Assembly (NCBI RefSeq): GCF_003324165.1
Contig: NW_025407909.1
Location: 1-21,844, forward strand
DNA from: Naegleria lovaniensis
Taxonomy: Eukaryota; Heterolobosea; Eutetramitea; Acrasida; Naegleriidae
DNA length: 21,844 nucleotides
Reading direction: 5' to 3'
A program made the position numbers and the translations under genes. Of this stretch, positions 18,209 through 21,844 are shown in pieces. A model generated the notes under the pieces. It was not told the DNA's origin. It worked only from the letters and a program-made list of their open reading frames with translations, and ran no database searches. Each line of letters begins with the position of its first letter. The first letter of the stretch is position 1.

Positions 18209-21185
18209 ATGAGAATTTCAATAATTCATGAAAAAATCATCTTGTCGGAACGAATGAATGAATCATCCTTTCATCAACGAGGACATCAAGTCCCAAGAGC
18301 TGATAATTCCTCATATTCATCCCGACAAATCACCACCATCATGATGAACAAGAAGACTCTAATTTTTTTCATCATGATGATGATGATCTTCGTATTGAAT
18401 TTTGTGGAGGAGGAAATTCAATTAGTTTCTTCGTACGTGTTCACGTGATATTAGGATCGTATTTATTGAGAATGATTTCAATTATTATGTATTTCAATAT
18501 ATTTGAATGATGATCAATCTTATTAGGCTTAACATTCCATTCAACGGAATTTCTAATGATTTAAAACATTTCATACAACAAGAACATCAATCATTCCGTT
18601 ACCCCAACTACAATGATAATAATAATAATAATAACAATGATGATTGGAAAGAACGAATGGCACAGGCTCAACTCTTAGCCACTCCCTCCGAACCCAACGA
18701 TCCCAATTATCTTCCATCCATTTCCAATGGTTATATTGGAACGGTCATTGATAGTGCCGATGTCTTTATGGGTGGAGTGTATGTGGGACAGCAAGTCATT
18801 CTCGATCAATTGATTGGTTTTCATTCGAGAAGAGCCCGAATTCCATCCATGATGAACATTCATGTCAAGTTGAATGAAAGTGAAATGGATGGAACGGTTA
18901 CATTGAAAGGAGTTGGATCAGCATTGGATATGGAACGGGCCATGTATTTGAGAAGATTTGTTGGAATTTCTACAGAACTGGAGGATTTAAAAGTCGAGCA
19001 ACGATATTATGCTCATCGTGTGTTTCGATCATTGCTGGTACATCAATTAGATGTCGATAATAGGAATGGAAGAAATAATGTTCAGATTGGACTCATGCAA
19101 GTGGTGACACCACCAAGTAAGGATATTTCATTTAGTGAGGTGAAATGTCCAATTTCATGGCCGAATATCATGTGTCAAGTTGGAGAGCTCGTTGAATTGG
19201 AGACACCAGAATCGGAACGTGTGAAAGTTGCATTTGTGACATCGATAATTTCATCTTCTTTGCCTATACAGGTAAAGGCAAATTCGAGAAGCATTTTCAC
19301 ACATATCACTGCCATTCGATCGACGATTGATTCTGTGGATCCTCTGTTAGAAGCAGCAACAGATTTTATGAAAGGAATTTCAATGGACCCACAAGAATTA
19401 ATGAATAATCACACTCGAGAATGGGCCGAATTGTGGAAGAGTGGAATTGAGTTAGGTGGAAATGTCTCACTGGCTGCAATGGTCAATAGCACATTGTATT
19501 ACATGTTAAGTGCTACACGGAAGGATTATCATTGGGGAATATCACCTGGAGGAGGTATGTAGACTTTGATGGTATTGTCATACATCTTATTTTCACACGT
19601 TTACATTGAAACGAATATTCATCGAATTTTCAAATCGTTGATTACTTTGGTAACAATTACATGCATGTAACATGAAATATAATTGTGAAATATAACATTG
19701 CCCATAGTTGCAACTAATTCATATAATGGGCTCATGTTTTGGGATCAAGAATGCTTTGTATTACCTTCCCTCGTTTACTTGTATCCAGAGTTGGCTCATG
19801 GTCTCATTGAGTACAGATTTGAGAGACTTCAGCAAGCCCTACACCATGCTCAAAGATATGGTTATGCTGGTGCCATGTATCCTTTCCAATCAGGTAAGTG
19901 GAGGATATCCTATGGAAATATGTTAACGTAGTGAAATTTGTCCATATTATTTCTATCATTACTACAACATGCAATATTTGAAAAATTCTTGATATTAGGA
20001 TACAGTGGAAGAGAAGTAGATTTAATTGCACTATTTAATGAATTGGAACAGCACATCACAGGAGACATTGCTTTTGCTCTTCAATTGTATTGGCAATTGA
20101 CCAAAGATTTGAATTGGCTTTCCACACGTGGCTATCCAATTGCTTCTGAAATTGCAAAATTCTGGGCAAGTCGTGTCACTCGAAACACGTTTGGACTCTA
20201 CGAGATTCATAGAGTGGTTGGACCGGATGAATTTGGAATTGGTTTTCCATGGTACAGTGGTGTGGATAATAATGTCTTTACCAATGCTGTTGCTCAAATT
20301 TCACTTCGATTTGCAAATAAGGCAGCACGTGCTCTTGGAAAGCAAGACACTCCATTATTTGATGCAATTGCAAATAACATGACCATTCTGTTCGATGAAG
20401 TCAATCAGATTCATCCAGAATATGATGGCTTTCCAAAGGGAAATATTTATTTCATGGAGTATGTCAAACAAGCAGATGTCGTCTTGCTAGGTATGTATAT
20501 ATCATTCAAGAATGAGATGATGACACAAACTCGTTTCACAATGTTGTGATTTCAAAATTCATAATTTTCAATGGAACTGTACATGGCGTGAACAAACAGG
20601 ATATCCTCTCATGTTCCCAATGCCACCCCATGTCAGATACAATGACATTCGATATTATGAAAAATATATGTGGTCAGAAGGACCTGCAATGACCTATTCC
20701 ATGCACACGATAACCTATTTGGGTAAGTGTTCAATATGATTGTCTAGTTTTTGATACATGGCTGCTGTATGTGACATTTTATGACAGATTTGAAAAATTA
20801 TTCATTGGCTGGAGAAGCCTTCAGAAGATCTCTTCTTAATATTCATCCTCCATTTAACATCATTTCAGAGACACCAGATCCTTATAAACATTTTCTAGAT
20901 ATGGGATCTTTTAACTTTTTAACTGGAGCAGGTGGATTTTTACAGAGTGTTCAAAATGGTTATGGAGGTTTAAAAGCCTACGATGATTACTTGTTACTAA
21001 ATCCACAACCATTCACTCAACTCAATGTGACAACAATGAAATTACGAGGCGTACATTATGTAGGAGGAAAATTTGATTTATGGTTTGATGGAACAAAGGC
21101 AACCATTACAGTGTCACAATTACCAACCCATCGATCCTCCTTCACCATTGAAGATTCTTTTGATCTAAGAAGCAAATTGTTGTGA
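18209..21185 (+). CDS. GH65 glycosidase, protein-glucosylgalactosylhydroxylysine glucosidase (PGGHG/ATHL1) type
   Basis: Predicted to remove glucose from a glucosyl-galactosyl unit or related alpha-glucoside; the animal enzyme acts on hydroxylysine-linked sugar. Six exons: 18209-18432, 18527-19554, 19708-19893, 19999-20490, 20600-20722, 20788-21185, giving 816 aa. Spliced motifs follow family order: NGYIGTVIDSADVFMGGVY, LMFWDQECFVLPSLVYLYPE (D430), GYAGAMYPFQSGYSGREVD, EQHITGDIAFALQLYWQLTK, VVGPDEFG (E557, expected general acid), VDNNVFTNAVAQISLRFANK, YVKQADVVLLGYP, SEGPAMTYSMHTI, NFLTGAGGFLQSVQNGYGG. The N-terminus carries a hydrophobic run (TLIFFIMMMMIFVLNFV). From ATG 18341 or 18344 it would be a signal peptide; from ATG 18209 a signal anchor. 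That suggests secretion or the lysosome. Acid trehalase is the related alternative, but the motif set fits PGGHG better. Confidence 0.88.
19657..19670. repeat. 14-bp perfect palindrome in an intron
   Basis: TTACATGCATGTAA lies in intron 2 of the GH65 gene (19555-19707), about 38 nt before the acceptor. No role known; may be chance in AT-rich DNA. Confidence 0.6.
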
Positions 21186-21449
21186 ATCAACAAGTTTCCT
21201 TTATTCCTCCAGCAAAGATTTTTTAATGGTAGTCCTTACATTGAGAATTCAATGGATCAACTTGATTGTATAAGGCTTCTTTTTTTAATGAGCCAATTCA
21301 GGAATGAAGATCTTTTTCTCGTAAGAATTTGAAATTTGAAATTTTTCAAAAACAAAAGAAAAATATTTTTTCACACTCAACCATTTTTCCGATTTTCATC
21401 ACAACGCCTGAATTAAAATTATTGTTGGATCAAGGCACTATAATATATT
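21186..21449. other. Intergenic spacer (264 bp)
   Basis: Between the GH65 stop and the next start codon on the same strand. A/T-rich with T- and A-runs and a repeated GAAATTT motif near 21328-21345. No gene or clear signal seen. Confidence 0.5.
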
Positions 21450-21844
21450 ATGAGATTTACCAAACGAGATATTTCTCGGCTTCTCTTCAAGAACGTTTCT
21501 CCCTTTAAGCTCATTCTTCATGGAATTTGTATCGGGATTTGTTTATTGCCTGCCATTGCAGTGCTCATTGTCGGATTGGTAGTTTTTATGACATCGCCGA
21601 GTGATAATATCACCTCTCCAGCCACATGCATCATTCTTTCTAAATTACAATGTATTACCAATAACAAGAACAACAATCTGGTTCATCATCACGAGAGGAG
21701 AGTCATTCATTCTCATCACCATCAAGAAGAAGAAATTCATACATTTTCATCATCATCAGAACGAAAATTATTGGCTCAACCACACCACAAGGCTTCTTCC
21801 CTCTCTCAATCATCATCATCATTGTTCGTACACTCCTCTCATTC
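21450..21844 (+). CDS. N-terminal part of a single-pass membrane or secreted protein
   Basis: ATG 21450 opens a frame that stays open to the end of the window (131 codons). The N-terminus MRFTKRDISRLLFKNVSPFK is basic. It is followed by a strong hydrophobic segment at about residues 21-49 (ICIGICLLPAIAVLIVGLVV then FM), fitting a signal anchor with the basic side in the cytosol. After it come a likely lumenal part with NIT (a possible N-glycosylation site) and a His- and Ser-rich stretch (HHHERRVIHSHHHQEEE). The region resembles the start of large surface or receptor-type proteins, but the family cannot be named from this piece. Confidence 0.65.
   Translation, partial: MRFTKRDISRLLFKNVSPFKLILHGICIGICLLPAIAVLIVGLVVFMTSPSDNITSPATCIILSKLQCITNNKNNNLVHHHERRVIHSHHHQEEEIHTFSSSSERKLLAQPHHKASSLSQSSSSLFVHSSH

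Noticed and set aside
1-21844. CRISPR arrays, rRNA, bacterial operons or phage modules
   Set aside because: No regularly spaced repeats, no rRNA-like sequence, and introns in most genes mark a eukaryotic nuclear genome.

Overview
The window looks like nuclear DNA of a heterolobosean amoeba, most likely a Naegleria species. That assignment is inference from style and was not checked by any search. The DNA is AT-rich and gene-dense. Short GT-AG introns (35-251 nt, many with GTAAG or GTATG donors) interrupt long eukaryotic coding exons. The protein mix is protist-like: hemerythrin, Q/N-rich Zn2Cys6 factor, BTB, PH and GH65 proteins.

Layout from the left: the 5' end of an amino-acid permease (AAAP family, minus strand, runs off the edge); a 545-bp divergent spacer; an ankyrin-repeat/hemerythrin fusion (+); a protein with two BRCT-like regions (+); and a family I soluble inorganic pyrophosphatase of five exons (+).

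Just after the pyrophosphatase, 5977-8123 is a Tc1/mariner-type DNA transposon. It is bounded by near-identical 58/56-bp terminal inverted repeats and TA dinucleotides. It holds a 3'-broken DDE transposase on + and, divergently on -, a CCHC zinc-knuckle protein followed by a small basic/coiled-coil protein. After it come about 1.2 kb with no convincing gene. The right part of that spacer is dense in inverted repeats and TTGAC motifs and leads into the regulator gene.

The regulator (9301-11684, +) has a canonical Zn2Cys6 cluster and a PAS-like C-terminus. It is followed by a large BTB/T1 protein with a nucleotidyltransferase-like GGS...DxD signature (11759-15220, +). A convergent minus-strand gene (about 17724 to 15389) encodes two PH domains and a parallel beta-helix. 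Divergent from it, 18209-21185 (+) encodes a GH65 enzyme of the protein-glucosylgalactosylhydroxylysine glucosidase (PGGHG/ATHL1) type with a hydrophobic leader. The window ends in the first 131 codons of a single-pass membrane or secreted protein.

The genes are unrelated housekeeping and regulatory loci, not an operon-like system. The most unusual object is the transposon with its two extra genes. Four reading-frame breaks in three genes can each be explained by one missing base, which suggests residual assembly errors or decay.
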